The translations under genes and the position numbers were made by a program. Below the pieces are notes generated by a model. It was not told the origin of the DNA. It made no database searches and saw only the letters and a list, made by a program, of their open reading frames with translations. 36,424 nt of DNA from Acidimicrobiales bacterium (lineage in GTDB: Bacteria > Actinomycetota > Acidimicrobiia > Acidimicrobiales > Ilumatobacteraceae), in assembly GCA_030828465.1 (NCBI GenBank), contig JAURCL010000016.1, positions 1-36,424 on the forward strand, read 5' to 3'. Below are positions 27,149 through 36,424 of this stretch, in pieces (the first letter of the stretch is position 1; each line of letters starts with the position of its first letter).

Positions 27149-27649
27149 TCAGCGGTTGGCGAACTGGTTGCCCTTGACGGCGGGGCGGCCGGCGCGGCCC
27201 TCCGCCTTGAAGGGGAGCTCAACGAGGGTGACCGAACCGCCGGCCCCCTCGATCGCGGCGCGAGCGGCCTCGGACACCGCATGCGCGGTGACGTCGACCT
27301 TGGAGCTGATCGAGCCGTGAGCAAGGATCTTCACGAAGGCGCCCTTCCGGATGAGGCCTGCTTCGACGAGGCTCTCCGGCGTGACGCTGGCGGCGCCGAG
27401 CTTGTCGAGCTGATGCAGATTCACCGGGGAGTACTCGACGCGGAACGGGTTGTTGAACCCTTTCAACTTCGGGACGCGCTGCTTGAGGGGCATCTGACCG
27501 CCCTCGAAGCCACGGCGGACCGTGTTGCGGGCGCGCTGGCCTTTCGTGCCGCGGCCGGCGGTCTTGCCGCCCTTGCCGCCAATGCCCCGGCCGACGCGCT
27601 TTCCGCGCTTGGTCGCTCCGGGAGCGGGTGCGAGTTCGTCGACGCGCAT
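27149..27649 (-). CDS. rplO: 50S ribosomal protein L15
   Basis: The 166-residue protein starts MRVDELAPAPGATKRGKRVGRG and has the Gly/Lys-rich GGKGGKTAGRGTKGQ, GGQMPLKQRVPKLKG and the C-terminal fold found in L15. An upstream GTG at 27658 would add three residues and overlap rpmD by 8 bases. ATG 27649 matches the family start and stands 11 bases after AGAAGG, so it is preferred. Confidence 0.98.
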   Translation of the reverse strand: MRVDELAPAPGATKRGKRVGRGIGGKGGKTAGRGTKGQRARNTVRRGFEGGQMPLKQRVPKLKGFNNPFRVEYSPVNLHQLDKLGAASVTPESLVEAGLIRKGAFVKILAHGSISSKVDVTAHAVSEAARAAIEGAGGSVTLVELPFKAEGRAGRPAVKGNQFANR

Positions 27650-27650
27650 G

Positions 27651-27842
27651 TCACTCACCGCCTTCTGTTACTTCGACCAGGTGCGGGACGCGCAGCAGCA
27701 TGCCACGGATCTCGGGACGGTCGGGGAGGGTGTTGGTCTTGCCGATCCGGCCGAGACCGAGGGCGCGCAGGGTGCCGCGCGTCTTCGGCTTGGCTCCGAT
27801 CGACGACTTGATCTGGGTGACGGAGATCTGCTTCTCGCTCAC
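27651..27842 (-). CDS. rpmD: 50S ribosomal protein L30
   Basis: The 63-residue protein has [30 protein letters not shown] and HLVEV, the bacterial L30 pattern. GTG 27842 overlaps the rpsE stop by 4 bases (GTGA). The longer open frame to 28031 is antiframe sequence of rpsE. Confidence 0.98.
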   Translation of the reverse strand: MSEKQISVTQIKSSIGAKPKTRGTLRALGLGRIGKTNTLPDRPEIRGMLLRVPHLVEVTEGGE

Positions 27843-28423
27843 TGGTGACCTCCGGCTCCGGCGGACTGCTTGCGCCGCTCCTCGTAGGCCTTCAACATGC
27901 CCTTCGGCACGAAGGTGTCGGCGGGGAGGCCACGACGGGCCGCGACCTCGTCGGGGCGCTGCAGCGACTTGAGCCCGGCGATCGTCGCGCGCGCGACGTT
28001 GATGTGGTTGGCCGAGCCGAGGGACTTGCACAGGATGTCGTGCACGCCGGCCTCCTCGAGGATGATGCGGGCCGCTCCCCCGGCGATGACGCCGGTACCG
28101 GGCGCGGCCGGCTTCATGAGCACCTTGCCGCCACCGGTGGTGCCGAGCACCGCGTGGATGATGGTCGAGCCCGCGAGGGGCACCTCGAACAGATTGCGCT
28201 TGGCCTCCTCGGTCCCCTTCTGGATCGCGAGGGGGACCTCCTTGGCCTTGCCGTAGCCGAGACCGACGCGACCGTTGCCGTCACCGATCACGACGAGCGC
28301 GGTGAACGAGAACCGTCGGCCGCCCTTGACGACCTTCGCGACGCGGTTGATCGTGATGACGCGGGACTCGCGGAGACCACCCTCGGTCTCAGCGGCGGGC
28401 GCGTTGTTGCTGTACATCGACAT
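27839..28423 (-). CDS. rpsE: 30S ribosomal protein S5
   Basis: The 194-residue protein has the N-terminal double-stranded RNA-binding part ([43 protein letters not shown]) and the C-terminal half with [21 protein letters not shown] short N-terminal leader of about 18 residues and a tail of about 20 exceed the E. coli form (167 residues). ATG 28423 shares a base with the rplR stop. Confidence 0.99.
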   Translation of the reverse strand: MSMYSNNAPAAETEGGLRESRVITINRVAKVVKGGRRFSFTALVVIGDGNGRVGLGYGKAKEVPLAIQKGTEEAKRNLFEVPLAGSTIIHAVLGTTGGGKVLMKPAAPGTGVIAGGAARIILEEAGVHDILCKSLGSANHINVARATIAGLKSLQRPDEVAARRGLPADTFVPKGMLKAYEERRKQSAGAGGHQ

Positions 28424-28788
28424 CAGAACTCCAGACCTGCTTCACGGGCGGCGGACGCCACGGCCGCGATGCGACCGTGGTAGAGGTAACCGCCGCGGTC
28501 GAACACCACGGCGCTGACACCAGCGGCCTTGGCGCGCTCGGCGACGAGGGAACCCACCCGGTTGGCGGCGTCCACGGAAGAACCACCCGAGGACCGGAGA
28601 TCGGTCTCGGTGGTCGATGCGGAGGCGAGGGTGCGCCCGGAGTCATCATCGATGACCTGAGCGCTGATGTGCCGGTTGGAACGGTGGACGGCGAGACGCG
28701 GACGGGCCGCGGTGCCATGAATCTTCTTGCGGACGCGGCGGTGACGGGTGATCCGTCCCTGACGACGTGCCTTGGCGATGTCACTCAT
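28423..28788 (-). CDS. rplR: 50S ribosomal protein L18
   Basis: The 121-residue protein shows [31 protein letters not shown] and the C-terminal [19 protein letters not shown], both L18 hallmarks. L18 joins 5S rRNA to the 50S subunit together with L5. Confidence 0.99.
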   Translation of the reverse strand: MSDIAKARRQGRITRHRRVRKKIHGTAARPRLAVHRSNRHISAQVIDDDSGRTLASASTTETDLRSSGGSSVDAANRVGSLVAERAKAAGVSAVVFDRGGYLYHGRIAAVASAAREAGLEF

Positions 28789-28809
28789 GTCGACTCGATT
28801 CTCCGGCGA

Positions 28810-29352
28810 TCACTTCTTGCCGGCCTTACCGGCCTTGCGCAGAACGCGCTCGCCGGCGTAGCGGACGCCCTTGCCCTTGTAGGGCTCGGGCTTGCGGATG
28901 CTGCGGATGTCGGCGGCGACCTGACCGACGACCTCCTTGTCGATTCCCGCCACGATCACCTGGGTGGGCGCGGGGACCTCGAAGGTGATGCCGTCGGGAG
29001 CGGCCACGTTGACCGGGTGGCTGAAACCGAGGTTGAGGCGAAGGGCACTCGGGCCCTGTGCCTCGGCGCGGTAGCCGACACCCACGATCTCGAGTTCCTT
29101 GCGGAAGCCGTCGGTGACACCGATCACCATGTTGTTAACGAGGCTGCGGGTGAGGCCGTGCTTGGCCCGGTTGTCCCGATCGTCGTCGGGCCGGGTGAAC
29201 ACGAGCGACCCCTCGGCCTGCTCGATCTGGATATCGCCGGGGATGGCTCGGCTGAGGGTGCCCTTAGGACCCTTCACCGTGACCGTCCGGTCGCTGATGG
29301 TCACCTCAACCCCATTGGGGAGGGCGACGGGAGCGTTCCCGATTCGTGACAT
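28810..29352 (-). CDS. rplF: 50S ribosomal protein L6
   Basis: The 180-residue protein starts MSRIGNAPVALPNGV, has two repeated L6 folds, with VKGPKGTLSRAIP in the first and the signature PEPYKGKGVRYAGE near the C-terminus. It lies near the GTPase-associated region of the 50S subunit. It follows rpsH's usual partner order rpsH-rplF-rplR. Confidence 0.99.
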   Translation of the reverse strand: MSRIGNAPVALPNGVEVTISDRTVTVKGPKGTLSRAIPGDIQIEQAEGSLVFTRPDDDRDNRAKHGLTRSLVNNMVIGVTDGFRKELEIVGVGYRAEAQGPSALRLNLGFSHPVNVAAPDGITFEVPAPTQVIVAGIDKEVVGQVAADIRSIRKPEPYKGKGVRYAGERVLRKAGKAGKK

Positions 29353-29370
29353 GACTCGTCTCCTACCGGA

Positions 29371-29772
29371 TCACCAGACGTAGCAGAGCACTTCACCACC
29401 GACCTTGCGCCTGCGCGCCTCCCGGTCGGTCATGAGCCCCTGGCTCGTGGACAGGACGGCCACACCGAGGCCACCGAGCACGCGCGGCAGCGCGTCGGCC
29501 TTGCGGTAGACCCGCAGACCCGGCGTGGAGATGCGACGGAGACCCGAGATCGTGCGATCCCGCTCGTCGGAGTACTTCATGTCGATGGTCAGGACCTCGC
29601 CGGGACCCTCCATGGCGGGGGCCACAGAGAAGCCGGAGATGTACCCCTCGGCCTCGAGGACCTTGGCAAGGTTGATCTTTTGCTTGGACGACGGCATCCG
29701 GACCTGGTCGTGCATCGCGGTGTTCGCGTTGCGGACTCGGGTCAGCATGTCGGCGATCGGATCAGTGAGCAT
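29371..29772 (-). CDS. rpsH: 30S ribosomal protein S8
   Basis: The 133-residue protein starts [17 protein letters not shown] and ends with the conserved [27 protein letters not shown]8 binds helix 21 of 16S rRNA and in some bacteria represses the spc operon. Confidence 0.99.
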   Translation of the reverse strand: MLTDPIADMLTRVRNANTAMHDQVRMPSSKQKINLAKVLEAEGYISGFSVAPAMEGPGEVLTIDMKYSDERDRTISGLRRISTPGLRVYRKADALPRVLGGLGVAVLSTSQGLMTDREARRRKVGGEVLCYVW

Positions 29773-29784
29773 TGTTGTCCTCCC

Positions 29785-29970
29785 TCACCAGCTCGACTTC
29801 GTCAGACCGGGGATCTCGCCGGCGTGGGCGAGCTCGCGCAGGCACACTCGGCAGAGTCCGAACTTGCGGAACACCGAGCGCGGACGTCCGCAGCGGCGGC
29901 ACCGGGTGTAGGCGCGGACCTTGTACTTCGGCTTTCCGGCTGCCTTGTTGATCAGTGATTTCTTGGCCAT
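29785..29970 (-). CDS. rpsN: 30S ribosomal protein S14, zinc-binding (type Z)
   Basis: The 61-residue protein has Cys24-x2-Cys27 and Cys40-x2-Cys43, the zinc ribbon of the short S14 form, and ends [11 protein letters not shown]. Actinobacteria often carry a second zinc-free paralogue for zinc starvation elsewhere; none is in this window. Confidence 0.99.
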   Translation of the reverse strand: MAKKSLINKAAGKPKYKVRAYTRCRRCGRPRSVFRKFGLCRVCLRELAHAGEIPGLTKSSW

Positions 29971-30006
29971 GTTTTCGTTCGCGTTCTCTTCAGTGCTCGG
30001 TCGGGG

Positions 30007-30630
30007 TCACTTCTTGTTGCCACCGCGGTACGGCTGGCGTGAGCGCTTCTTGCGCGGTGCGTTGTCGGCGTCGGCGCCCTGCTTGAAGGGGAAACCGAAG
30101 GCGTCGAGGAGGGCCTTGCCAGCTTCGTTGGTGGTCGCCGTCGTCACGATGGTGATGTCCATGCCCCGAGGCTGCTCGACCTTGTCGATGTCGATCTCGG
30201 GGAACACCGTCTGATCGTTGAGGCCGAAGGTGTAGTTGCCGCGTCCGTCCCAGGAGTGGGCGGGCAGGCCGCGGAAGTCGCGGATACGGGGGATCGCGAC
30301 GGCGATAAGCCGGTCGAGGAACTCCCACATGCGGTCACCTCGGAGGGTGACTTTGGTGCCGATGGCCTGGCCCTCGCGGAGCTTGAAGCCGGCGATCGAC
30401 TGGCCGGCCAGGGTCACGACGGGCTTCTGGCCAGCGATCAGGGTGAGGTCGGCGACGGCGTGCTCGAGCAGCGAGGGCTGCTGGGCCGCGCGACCGACTC
30501 CCATGTTGATCACGATCTTCTCGATCGACGGGGTCTGCATAACGTTCTCGATCCCGAGCTGGGTCTGGAGCTGGCCACGGATCTCCTCGCGGTAGCGGCT
30601 CTTCAGACGGGGCATGGTCGACGTGCTCAC
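30007..30630 (-). CDS. rplE: 50S ribosomal protein L5
   Basis: The 207-residue protein contains [37 protein letters not shown] split over two strands, [21 protein letters not shown] and the C-terminal [21 protein letters not shown] 30630 overlaps the rplX stop by 4 bases; ATG 30615 is a possible alternative start. The tail after the core is basic and about 20 residues longer than in E. coli. Confidence 0.99.
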   Translation of the reverse strand: MSTSTMPRLKSRYREEIRGQLQTQLGIENVMQTPSIEKIVINMGVGRAAQQPSLLEHAVADLTLIAGQKPVVTLAGQSIAGFKLREGQAIGTKVTLRGDRMWEFLDRLIAVAIPRIRDFRGLPAHSWDGRGNYTFGLNDQTVFPEIDIDKVEQPRGMDITIVTTATTNEAGKALLDAFGFPFKQGADADNAPRKKRSRQPYRGGNKK

Positions 30631-30932
30631 TTGATCACCTCTCCGGACGGTCGGGCGACGCGGACCTTGGTGCCGTCGGCCTCGATGCGGTAACCGACGC
30701 GGACTGGCTTGCCCTTGTGGACGAGCATCACATTTGAGATGTGGATCGGCAAGTCCTTGTCGATGATGCCGGCCTGCTCGTTCGCCTTGCGGGCCCGCTG
30801 GTGGCGCTTAGCGGTGTTGATGCCAGCGACAACCACTTTGTCTTGCTTGGGGAGCACGCGGTCGACGGTGCCCTCCTTGCCCTTGTCCTTGCCCGCGATG
30901 ACGAGCACGGTGTCTCCCTTGCGGATCTTCAT
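30627..30932 (-). CDS. rplX: 50S ribosomal protein L24
   Basis: The 101-residue protein starts [21 protein letters not shown], a KOW motif, and has [13 protein letters not shown] and IHISNVMLV, as is typical of L24, one of the assembly-starting proteins. It follows rplN after one base. Confidence 0.99.
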   Translation of the reverse strand: MKIRKGDTVLVIAGKDKGKEGTVDRVLPKQDKVVVAGINTAKRHQRARKANEQAGIIDKDLPIHISNVMLVHKGKPVRVGYRIEADGTKVRVARPSGEVIK

Positions 30933-30933
30933 G

Positions 30934-31302
30934 TCAGATCACCTCCGGGGCGAGGGACACGATCCTCATGAACTTGCGGTCGCGGAGTTCGCGGCCGACC
31001 GGTCCGAAGATTCGGGTTCCACGGGGGGTCAGATCGTCCTTGATGATGACGGCGGCGTTCTCGTCGAAACGGATGTAGCTGCCGTCGGGACGACGCTTCT
31101 CCTTCTTCGTGCGCACGACGACGCACTTCACGACGTCGCCCTTCTTGACACCGGCGCCGGGGATCGCGTCCTTGACCGTCGCGACGAAGATGTCGCCGAT
31201 CGAGGCGTAACGACGGCGGGTTCCGCCGAGCACCTTGATGCAGAGGACCTCCTTGGCACCGCTGTTGTCGGCGACGCGGAGCCTCGACTCCTGCTGGATC
31301 AT
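30934..31302 (-). CDS. rplN: 50S ribosomal protein L14
   Basis: The 122-residue protein starts [19 protein letters not shown] and has [14 protein letters not shown] and [25 protein letters not shown], highly conserved for L14. It forms bridge B8 and is the silencing-factor RsfS docking site. ATG 31302 overlaps the rpsQ stop by 4 bases. Confidence 0.99.
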   Translation of the reverse strand: MIQQESRLRVADNSGAKEVLCIKVLGGTRRRYASIGDIFVATVKDAIPGAGVKKGDVVKCVVVRTKKEKRRPDGSYIRFDENAAVIIKDDLTPRGTRIFGPVGRELRDRKFMRIVSLAPEVI

Positions 31303-31571
31303 CGGGCACGCTCCAGAATCTCGATGACGCGCCAGCGCTTGTTCTTCGACAACGGTCGGGTCTCCATGACCCGGACGCGGTCGCCGACGTGGGCGTCGTT
31401 GGTCTCATCGTGCGCATGCAGTTTCTTGGTGCGCGTGACGAACTTGTTGTAGCGGGCGTGACGAACGCGGTCGGTCACGGTGACGACGACGGTCTTGTCC
31501 ATCGCGTCGGAGGTGACGACGCCGTCTCGGGTCTTACGTGACGCCCGGGTAGTGGTCTCGGTTTCGCTCAT
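31299..31571 (-). CDS. rpsQ: 30S ribosomal protein S17
   Basis: The 90-residue OB-fold protein has [40 protein letters not shown] and [13 protein letters not shown], all S17 signatures. A short Thr/Arg-rich leader precedes the domain. Confidence 0.99.
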   Translation of the reverse strand: MSETETTTRASRKTRDGVVTSDAMDKTVVVTVTDRVRHARYNKFVTRTKKLHAHDETNDAHVGDRVRVMETRPLSKNKRWRVIEILERAR

Positions 31572-31575
31572 ATGT

Positions 31576-31788
31576 TCAGCTCTCCGCCTCGGCCGCGGCG
31601 ATCTCCCGCTCGCGGATCAGGGTGTTGATGCGCGCGATGCGTCGACGCGCCTGCTTGATCTCATGGGTGTGCTCGAGCTGGCCGGTGGCGTTTCGGAAGC
31701 GGAGGTTCAGCGCCTCGTGCTTCGTGGCGCGCAACTCCTCATCGAGCTCGGCGATGTCCTTGTTTTTGAGGTCGTCCTTCTTCGCCAT
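31576..31788 (-). CDS. rpmC: 50S ribosomal protein L29
   Basis: The 70-residue helical protein has the L29 core [30 protein letters not shown] and [15 protein letters not shown]. It lies at the exit tunnel and binds trigger factor and SRP. It follows rplP after 5 bases. Confidence 0.98.
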   Translation of the reverse strand: MAKKDDLKNKDIAELDEELRATKHEALNLRFRNATGQLEHTHEIKQARRRIARINTLIREREIAAAEAES

Positions 31789-31793
31789 GACGA

Positions 31794-32210
31794 TCAGATC
31801 TCCTCGTCTCGGGTGATGATCCGCGCGCGGATCGGAAGCTTCTGGATGGCCTTGTTCATGGCGATCTTCGCTTGGGCCTCATCGGGGAAGGACAGCTCGA
31901 AGAGGATCCGGCCGGGACGCACGACGGCGACCCAGAACTCGGGGTTGCCCTTGCCGGAGCCCATACGGGTCTCGGCGGGCTTCTTCGTGACCGGCTTGTC
32001 CGGGAAGACGTTGATCCAGACCTTGCCTCCACGCTTGATGGAGCGGGTCATGGCGATACGGGCGGCCTCGATCTGACGGGCGGTGATCCAGCCCGGCTCG
32101 AGGGCCTGAATGCCGTACTCGCCGAAGGACAACTCGGTCCCCGCTTTGGCGACGCCGCGAGTACGGCCCCGATGGTGCTTGCGATGTGCGACCTTGCGCG
32201 GCATCAACAT
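31794..32210 (-). CDS. rplP: 50S ribosomal protein L16
   Basis: The 138-residue protein starts [16 protein letters not shown], has [45 protein letters not shown] and [12 protein letters not shown]. It lines the A-site tRNA path and is fully typical. Confidence 0.99.
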   Translation of the reverse strand: MLMPRKVAHRKHHRGRTRGVAKAGTELSFGEYGIQALEPGWITARQIEAARIAMTRSIKRGGKVWINVFPDKPVTKKPAETRMGSGKGNPEFWVAVVRPGRILFELSFPDEAQAKIAMNKAIQKLPIRARIITRDEEI

Positions 32211-32234
32211 GGTGTTCTCCTCGACCCTTCGTTC

Positions 32235-33113
32235 TCAGTCGTCACCGCGGAAGTGCGGTGTCTCGTGGCCCTCGCGGGTCTGGCGGGTGATGGTCTCCTC
32301 CTCGTCGAGGAGCTTCTCGAGCTCGGGATCGGCATCGCGAACGAGCGGAGCGGCCTCGACGGTCTCCTCGCTGCGGGGGCCAGCCGACGAAACGACACGG
32401 CGGGCGGCATCGGCGGTCTGGCCGGAGGTCTCGCCGACGGCCATGGCGGCCTCGCGGGCGATCTTGTCCTCGTTAGCGGAGCGGTAGGGGACGATCTCGC
32501 CCTTGTAGAGCCAGACCTTCACACCGACGCGACCGTTGGCGGTCTTCGCCTCGCGGAAGCCGTAGTCGATGTCGGCGCGGAGGGTGTGGAGCGGCACTCG
32601 ACCCTCGCGGTACCACTCGGTGCGGCTCATCTCGGCGCCGCCGAGGCGGCCCGAGCACTGCACCCGGATGCCGAGGGCACCGGCCCGCTGGGCGTTCTGC
32701 ACGGCGCGCTTCATCGCGCGACGGAAGGCGATGCGGTTCGCGAGCTGATCGGCGACGCCCTGAGCGACGAGCGCCGCGTCGAGCTCGGGAGTCTTGATCT
32801 CGACGATGTTCAGCTGGATGCGCGGGTTGCCGGTGACCTTGGTGATCATCTGGCGGAGCTCATCGGCCTGGGCGCCCTTGCGGCCGATCACGATTCCAGG
32901 ACGAGCGGTGTGGATGTCGACACGGAGTTTGTCGCGGGTGCGCTCGATCTCGATGCGGCTGATCGCGGCCGACTCGAGGCGCTCCATGATCGTGTCGCGA
33001 ATCTGCCAGTCCTCGGTGAGGTACTGCTTGTAGTCGCGATCGCTGAACCAGCGGCTCTTCCAGTCGGTGCTCACACCGAGGCGGAAGCCGTAGGGGTTGA
33101 TCTTCTGGCCCAT
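32235..33113 (-). CDS. rpsC: 30S ribosomal protein S3
   Basis: The 292-residue protein starts [14 protein letters not shown], has a type II KH domain with GRKG in [14 protein letters not shown], and the C-terminal S3 domain with [20 protein letters not shown] and [16 protein letters not shown]. It lines the mRNA entry channel. It runs about 60 residues past the E. coli form; the extra tail is charged (Glu-rich, ending [10 protein letters not shown]), as in many actinobacterial S3 proteins. The ATG shares one base with the rplV stop. Confidence 0.99.
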   Translation of the reverse strand: MGQKINPYGFRLGVSTDWKSRWFSDRDYKQYLTEDWQIRDTIMERLESAAISRIEIERTRDKLRVDIHTARPGIVIGRKGAQADELRQMITKVTGNPRIQLNIVEIKTPELDAALVAQGVADQLANRIAFRRAMKRAVQNAQRAGALGIRVQCSGRLGGAEMSRTEWYREGRVPLHTLRADIDYGFREAKTANGRVGVKVWLYKGEIVPYRSANEDKIAREAAMAVGETSGQTADAARRVVSSAGPRSEETVEAAPLVRDADPELEKLLDEEETITRQTREGHETPHFRGDD

Positions 33114-33835
33114 CAGTTGTTCTCCTCGTCGGCCTCGTCGGCCTCGCTCTCATCGGCCACTTCCTCCGTGGCCTCGGCGGCGTCGTCAGCCGAGTCATCG
33201 GCAGCGTCATCCACAACGTCGTCCGAAGCGTCCTCGACCGTCTCGTCCGCCAACTCGACGGAGTCGACTTCAGCAGACGTCTCCTCGGACACGTCCTCGA
33301 CCGAGTCATCCTCCACCTCGTCCGATGACGCCTGGGCGGCCTCGGCGCGGCGACGGCTCGCGTCGACGCGAGCCCTGCGGGCGGCGGAAGCGGAGGCGGA
33401 AGCCCCCTCAGCCTTGGCACGCAGGATCTCCAGGCGCTCATCGCTCATTCGGGCGACGATCACCGTGATGTGGCAGGTGCGCTTGCGGATGCGGGTCGCG
33501 CGGCCACGGGCGCGGGGCCGGAACCGCTTCAGGGTGGTGCCCTCATCGGCGAAACAGGCCACGACGAAGAGTTCCTCGGCGTCCTGGCCCTCGTTGTTGA
33601 CCGCATTGGCGACCGCGGAGCGGAGCACCTTGCGGATGTCGCGCGCGATGTCGCGCTGAGTCAGCGCGAGCACTTCGTCGGCGCGACGCACGTCGAGACC
33701 GCGGATGAGATCGAGCACGACCCTGGCCTTGTAGGCCGAGGAGCGCACGTGCTTGGCGACCGCCTTGGTGCCCGAGCGCTCACCGGCGCGGGCCATGGAG
33801 GGCGTCTGGGCCTCGTTGAGCTTGGGACCGGTCAT
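33113..33835 (-). CDS. rplV: 50S ribosomal protein L22 with long acidic C-terminal tail
   Basis: Residues about 22-130 are a complete L22 fold ([38 protein letters not shown], and the tunnel hairpin region [21 protein letters not shown]). Residues 131-170 are an Arg/Ala-rich helix. Residues 171-240 hold 35 Asp/Glu, no Lys or Arg, and otherwise mainly Ser, Ala, Val and Thr. Ordinary L22 has about 110-120 residues, so the protein is twice the usual length. The reading frame is intact and joins rpsC by one shared base, so the tail is not a frameshift at the stop. Confidence 0.98.
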   Translation of the reverse strand: MTGPKLNEAQTPSMARAGERSGTKAVAKHVRSSAYKARVVLDLIRGLDVRRADEVLALTQRDIARDIRKVLRSAVANAVNNEGQDAEELFVVACFADEGTTLKRFRPRARGRATRIRKRTCHITVIVARMSDERLEILRAKAEGASASASAARRARVDASRRRAEAAQASSDEVEDDSVEDVSEETSAEVDSVELADETVEDASDDVVDDAADDSADDAAEATEEVADESEADEADEENN

Positions 33836-34113
33836 CAGCGCCTCGCCCCCTTCTCCTGGCCGGCGTGGAACCGGAAGGTGCGAGTCGGGCTGAACTCCCC
33901 GAGCTTGTGTCCGACCATCGACTCGGTGATGTACACGGGCACGTGCTTGCGACCGTCGTGCACAGCGATCGTGTGACCGACCATGTCAGGGATGATCGTG
34001 GAGCGACGCGACCAGGTCTTGATGACCTTGCGCTCTCCGGCGGCGTTCTGGGCGTCCACCTTCGACAGCAGATGGCCGTCGACGAAGGCTCCCTTTTTGA
34101 GACTACGAGACAT
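33835..34113 (-). CDS. rpsS: 30S ribosomal protein S19
   Basis: The 92-residue protein starts [19 protein letters not shown] and has [27 protein letters not shown] split by the expected loop, then [15 protein letters not shown]. It sits in the 30S head with S13. The stop shares one base with the rplV start. Confidence 0.99.
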   Translation of the reverse strand: MSRSLKKGAFVDGHLLSKVDAQNAAGERKVIKTWSRRSTIIPDMVGHTIAVHDGRKHVPVYITESMVGHKLGEFSPTRTFRFHAGQEKGARR

Positions 34114-34134
34114 CGTTCCTCACCTCTTCCCCGG

Positions 34135-34971
34135 TCACCGCCGGCCCTTGCCGGAGCGACGACGACGGACGATCAACCTCTGACTGGGCTTGTTCTTGTC
34201 GCGGGTGCGACGCTCGGGCTTGCCCCACGGGCTCACCGCGGGACGTCCTCCCGACGTGCGACCCTCACCACCACCAAGGGGGTGATCGACGGGGTTCATG
34301 GCGACACCGCGGGTCTGGGGGCGAACGCCCTTCCAGCGGTTGCGGCCGGCCTTGCCGATCTTGACGAGCTCGTGCTCGGAGTTGCCGACCTCGCCGACCG
34401 TGGCGCGGCAGTCGATGAGCACCCGGCGCATCTCGGTGGAGGGCATGCGCAGAGTCGCGAACTCACCCTCCTTGGCCACCAGCTGAACGGCGATTCCGGC
34501 GGAGCGGCCGATCTTGCCCCCCTGACCGGGACGGAGCTCCACGTTGTGGACCGTTGTGCCGACAGGGATGTAGCGCAGCGGCAGGGCGTTGCCCGGACGG
34601 ATATCGGCGCCCTGGCCGCTCTGGACCGTGTCGCCGACGCTCAGGCCCTTCGGCGCGAGGATGTACGACTTCACGCCGTCGGCGTAGTGGATGAGTGCGA
34701 TGCGGCAGGTGCGGTTCGGGTCGTACTCGATGGAGGCGACACGACCGGGAACGCCGTCCTTGATGCGCTTGAAGTCGATGATGCGGTAGCGGCGCTTGTG
34801 CCCACCGCCGCGGTGACGCGAGGTCTTGCGGCCGTAGGAGTTGCGACCTCCGCTCTTCGGAGCGGGGGCGAGCAACGTCCTCTCGGGCGAGGAGGCCGTG
34901 ATCTCAGAGAAGTCGGACGAGGTCTGGAAGCGACGTCCGGGACTGGTCGGCTTGCGAGTGCGGATAGCCAT
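34135..34971 (-). CDS. rplB: 50S ribosomal protein L2
   Basis: The 278-residue protein has [20 protein letters not shown], an SH3-like core ([20 protein letters not shown]) and [14 protein letters not shown] near the C-terminus. The His after Asp in that motif, linked to peptidyl-transferase activity in E. coli, is present; the second His of the common HPHGGGEG form is Leu here, a variant also known from other bacteria. Basic tail [20 protein letters not shown]. Confidence 0.99.
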   Translation of the reverse strand: MAIRTRKPTSPGRRFQTSSDFSEITASSPERTLLAPAPKSGGRNSYGRKTSRHRGGGHKRRYRIIDFKRIKDGVPGRVASIEYDPNRTCRIALIHYADGVKSYILAPKGLSVGDTVQSGQGADIRPGNALPLRYIPVGTTVHNVELRPGQGGKIGRSAGIAVQLVAKEGEFATLRMPSTEMRRVLIDCRATVGEVGNSEHELVKIGKAGRNRWKGVRPQTRGVAMNPVDHPLGGGEGRTSGGRPAVSPWGKPERRTRDKNKPSQRLIVRRRRSGKGRR

Positions 34972-34978
34972 GATGACC

Positions 34979-35266
34979 TCAGTTCTCGAACAGCGGGATG
35001 TCCCCCGCTGCCAGCGTGACGATGGCCCGCTTCGAGTCGGGCTTGGAACCGCGGCGGTTCGAACCCCGCACGCGGGTGGCCTTGCCCTTGCGGTTGGCCG
35101 TGTTGACCTTGCTCACCTCGACGCCCCAGATCGCCTCGACGGCGTCGCGGATCTCAGGCTTTGAGGCCGAACGGGCGACCTTGAAGGTGTACACACCGGC
35201 CTCCATGAGCGCGTAGCTCTTCTCAGAGACAACCGGGGCGATGATGATGTCGCGTGGGTCCTTCAT
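34979..35266 (-). CDS. rplW: 50S ribosomal protein L23
   Basis: The 95-residue protein has the start [37 protein letters not shown] and [12 protein letters not shown], all typical of bacterial L23 at the exit tunnel, where trigger factor docks. ATG 35266 shares one base with the rplD stop. Confidence 0.99.
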   Translation of the reverse strand: MKDPRDIIIAPVVSEKSYALMEAGVYTFKVARSASKPEIRDAVEAIWGVEVSKVNTANRKGKATRVRGSNRRGSKPDSKRAIVTLAAGDIPLFEN

Positions 35267-35898
35267 CAGGAGGCATCACTTTCTGCGGCTGCCGAGCTCG
35301 GCAGGGTCGAACTGGTGAACACGACGGTGTCGTTGCAAAGCACGTCGTAGGCGTTCAGCTCGCCGGTGGTGATGAGCTGCACCTCGGGGATGTTCCGGAG
35401 GCTGAGCGCGGCGTTGGCGTCGGAGGGATCGAGGACGACGAGCACTCGACCCTCGACACCGAGCGCGGCGAGCGCGGCGGCGCCGGCCTTGGTGCTCGGG
35501 GCGTCGAAGCCCCACTGATCGACGACGATCACGCGACCCTCGGCGGCCCGATCGGAGAGCGCCGAGCGGAGCGCGAGGCGGATCATCTTCTTCGGGGTGC
35601 GCTGGGCGTAGCTGCGCGGCTTCGGCCCAAGGGCGATTCCACCGCCGCTGAAGTGCGGGGCGCGGATCGAGCCCTGGCGGGCGTTGCCGGTGCCCTTCTG
35701 ACGGTAGGGCTTGGCGCCACCACCGGAGACCTCGCTGCGGGTCTTCGTGCTCTGGGTGCCCGACCGGCGAGCGGCGAGCTGGGCGGTGACGACTTGGTGC
35801 ATGACCGGCACGTTCGGCTGGATGCCGAAGTAGGACTCGTCGAGCTGCACCTTTCCGGCGTCGCCACCGGAGACCTTCTTCATTGTGATCTGAGCCAT
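35266..35898 (-). CDS. rplD: 50S ribosomal protein L4
   Basis: The 210-residue protein contains the tunnel loop with PYRQKGTGNARQGSIRAPHF (residues 64-83) and GGGIALGPKPRSYAQRTPKK, diagnostic of L4. The C-terminal globular part ends in a Ser/Ala-rich stretch. In E. coli L4 represses the S10 operon, but nothing here shows that control. It follows rplC after one base. Confidence 0.99.
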   Translation of the reverse strand: MAQITMKKVSGGDAGKVQLDESYFGIQPNVPVMHQVVTAQLAARRSGTQSTKTRSEVSGGGAKPYRQKGTGNARQGSIRAPHFSGGGIALGPKPRSYAQRTPKKMIRLALRSALSDRAAEGRVIVVDQWGFDAPSTKAGAAALAALGVEGRVLVVLDPSDANAALSLRNIPEVQLITTGELNAYDVLCNDTVVFTSSTLPSSAAAESDAS

Positions 35899-35899
35899 G

Positions 35900-36424
35900 T
35901 CAGGAACCCTTCACCGCGGCCTTGACGGCGGAACGGACGTGGACGACTCCTCCGTTGGGCCCCGGCACGGAGCCCTTCACCACGAGGAGGCCCCGCTCGG
36001 TGTCGGAGTCGACGACCTGCAGGTTGAGCGTGGTCACCTGCTCGTGACCCATGTGACCGGACATCTTCAAACCCTTGAAGACACGACCGGGGAAGGAGCA
36101 GGCGCCAATCGAGCCGGGGGCGCGATGGTGCTTGTGGTTGCCGTGGCTGGCTCCCTGACCGCGGAAGTTGTGACGCTTCATGGTTCCGGCGAACCCCTTA
36201 CCGCGGCTGGTCGCGGTCACGTCGACCAGCGATCCGGCGGGAATTTGCTCGACCGTGATCTCCTGACCAACCTCGAAGCCGTCGACCGAGTCGAGCCGGA
36301 GCTCGACAAGGTTGCGGCCGGGCTGGACACCGGCGGCGGCGAAGTGCCCGGCGGCCGGCTGATTCAACTTCTTCGGGTCGCGCTGCCCGTAGGTGACCTG
36401 CAGGGCGGTGTATCCGTCGCGCTC
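35900..36424 (-). CDS. rplC: 50S ribosomal protein L3, C-terminal part (start beyond window)
   Basis: The frame is open to the right edge; 174 residues are visible and about 35-40 N-terminal ones lie outside. The first visible residues ([13 protein letters not shown]) already match L3, so the TTG at 36367 is an internal Leu codon, not the start. [20 protein letters not shown] and the following HHRAPGSIG form the central extension near the peptidyl-transferase centre. rpsJ is expected further upstream, outside the window. Confidence 0.97.
   Translation of the reverse strand, partial: ERDGYTALQVTYGQRDPKKLNQPAAGHFAAAGVQPGRNLVELRLDSVDGFEVGQEITVEQIPAGSLVDVTATSRGKGFAGTMKRHNFRGQGASHGNHKHHRAPGSIGACSFPGRVFKGLKMSGHMGHEQVTTLNLQVVDSDTERGLLVVKGSVPGPNGGVVHVRSAVKAAVKGS

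Noticed and set aside
33116..33330. A simple-sequence repeat or CRISPR-like array, suggested by repetitive cgtcgtc/cctcggc patterns
   Set aside because: It is the biased codon run for the acidic L22 tail; units are irregular, in frame, and no spaced direct repeats are present.
31872..33659. A 595-codon plus-strand open frame opposite rplP-rpsC-rplV
   Set aside because: It spans three certain ribosomal genes. The Ser-rich end is only the complement of the acidic L22 tail codons.
35900..36367. L3 starting at the TTG at 36367
   Set aside because: The frame continues upstream to the window edge with L3-like sequence, so this is an internal Leu codon of a gene cut by the edge.

Overview
The window is chromosomal housekeeping DNA from a high-GC actinobacterium. 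The gene order rplM-rpsI-glmM-(GlmS-like)-acpS-alr-tsaE-tsaB-rimI-tsaD...groES-groEL...guaA, downstream of an S10/spc/alpha ribosomal cluster, is an actinobacterial arrangement. The frequent GTG starts, the two HrcA-type CIRCE operators and the protein sequences look most like the Acidimicrobiia (Ilumatobacter/Microthrix-like). That placement is my inference from family knowledge, not a database result. All recognised genes but one lie on the minus strand, so transcription runs from high to low coordinates.

Reading with transcription, right to left. (1) 36424-21766 is a nearly unbroken ribosomal cluster: rplC (cut by the window edge), rplD, rplW, rplB, rpsS, rplV, rpsC, rplP, rpmC, rpsQ, rplN, rplX, rplE, rpsN, rpsH, rplF, rplR, rpsE, rpmD, rplO, secY, adk, infA, rpmJ, rpsM, rpsK, rpsD, rpoA, rplQ. 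It is followed by truA (20908-21738). (2) 20791-18603 holds rplM, rpsI and glmM, with a candidate promoter and leader hairpin before rplM. (3) 18524-9690 holds a 1119-residue GlmS-like enzyme, then acpS, alr, tsaE, tsaB, rimI, tsaD and a Dus-family gene. These are tightly packed, often overlapping by 4-8 bases. They supply amino-sugar and D-Ala precursors for the wall, activate acyl carrier protein, and modify tRNA (t6A and dihydrouridine). (4) maf, then a heat-shock operator region and groES-groEL, closed by a strong stem-loop. (5) 6925-5693 holds a small membrane protein, a 56-residue unknown protein and a CoA-pyrophosphatase-type NUDIX enzyme. (6) 5389-5835 is the only plus-strand gene, a predicted exported or membrane protein squeezed between guaA and the NUDIX gene. 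(7) guaA, an NlpC/P60 wall hydrolase, an aminoglycoside-phosphotransferase-like kinase, a dienelactone-hydrolase-like protein, copZ and the start of copA (cut by the left edge).

No stretch longer than 300 bases lacks a gene. The largest gaps are 24934-25108 (before infA), 8973-9115 (before groES), 20792-20907 (before rplM) and 6926-7032 (after groEL), and each has its own entry. I saw no tRNA, rRNA, CRISPR array, insertion sequence or prophage. The region is mostly ordinary core genome. The points most worth a second look are the greatly enlarged GlmS-like enzyme, the apparent CTG start of infA, the acidic tail on ribosomal protein L22, the tandem CIRCE promoter, and two small genes of unknown function.
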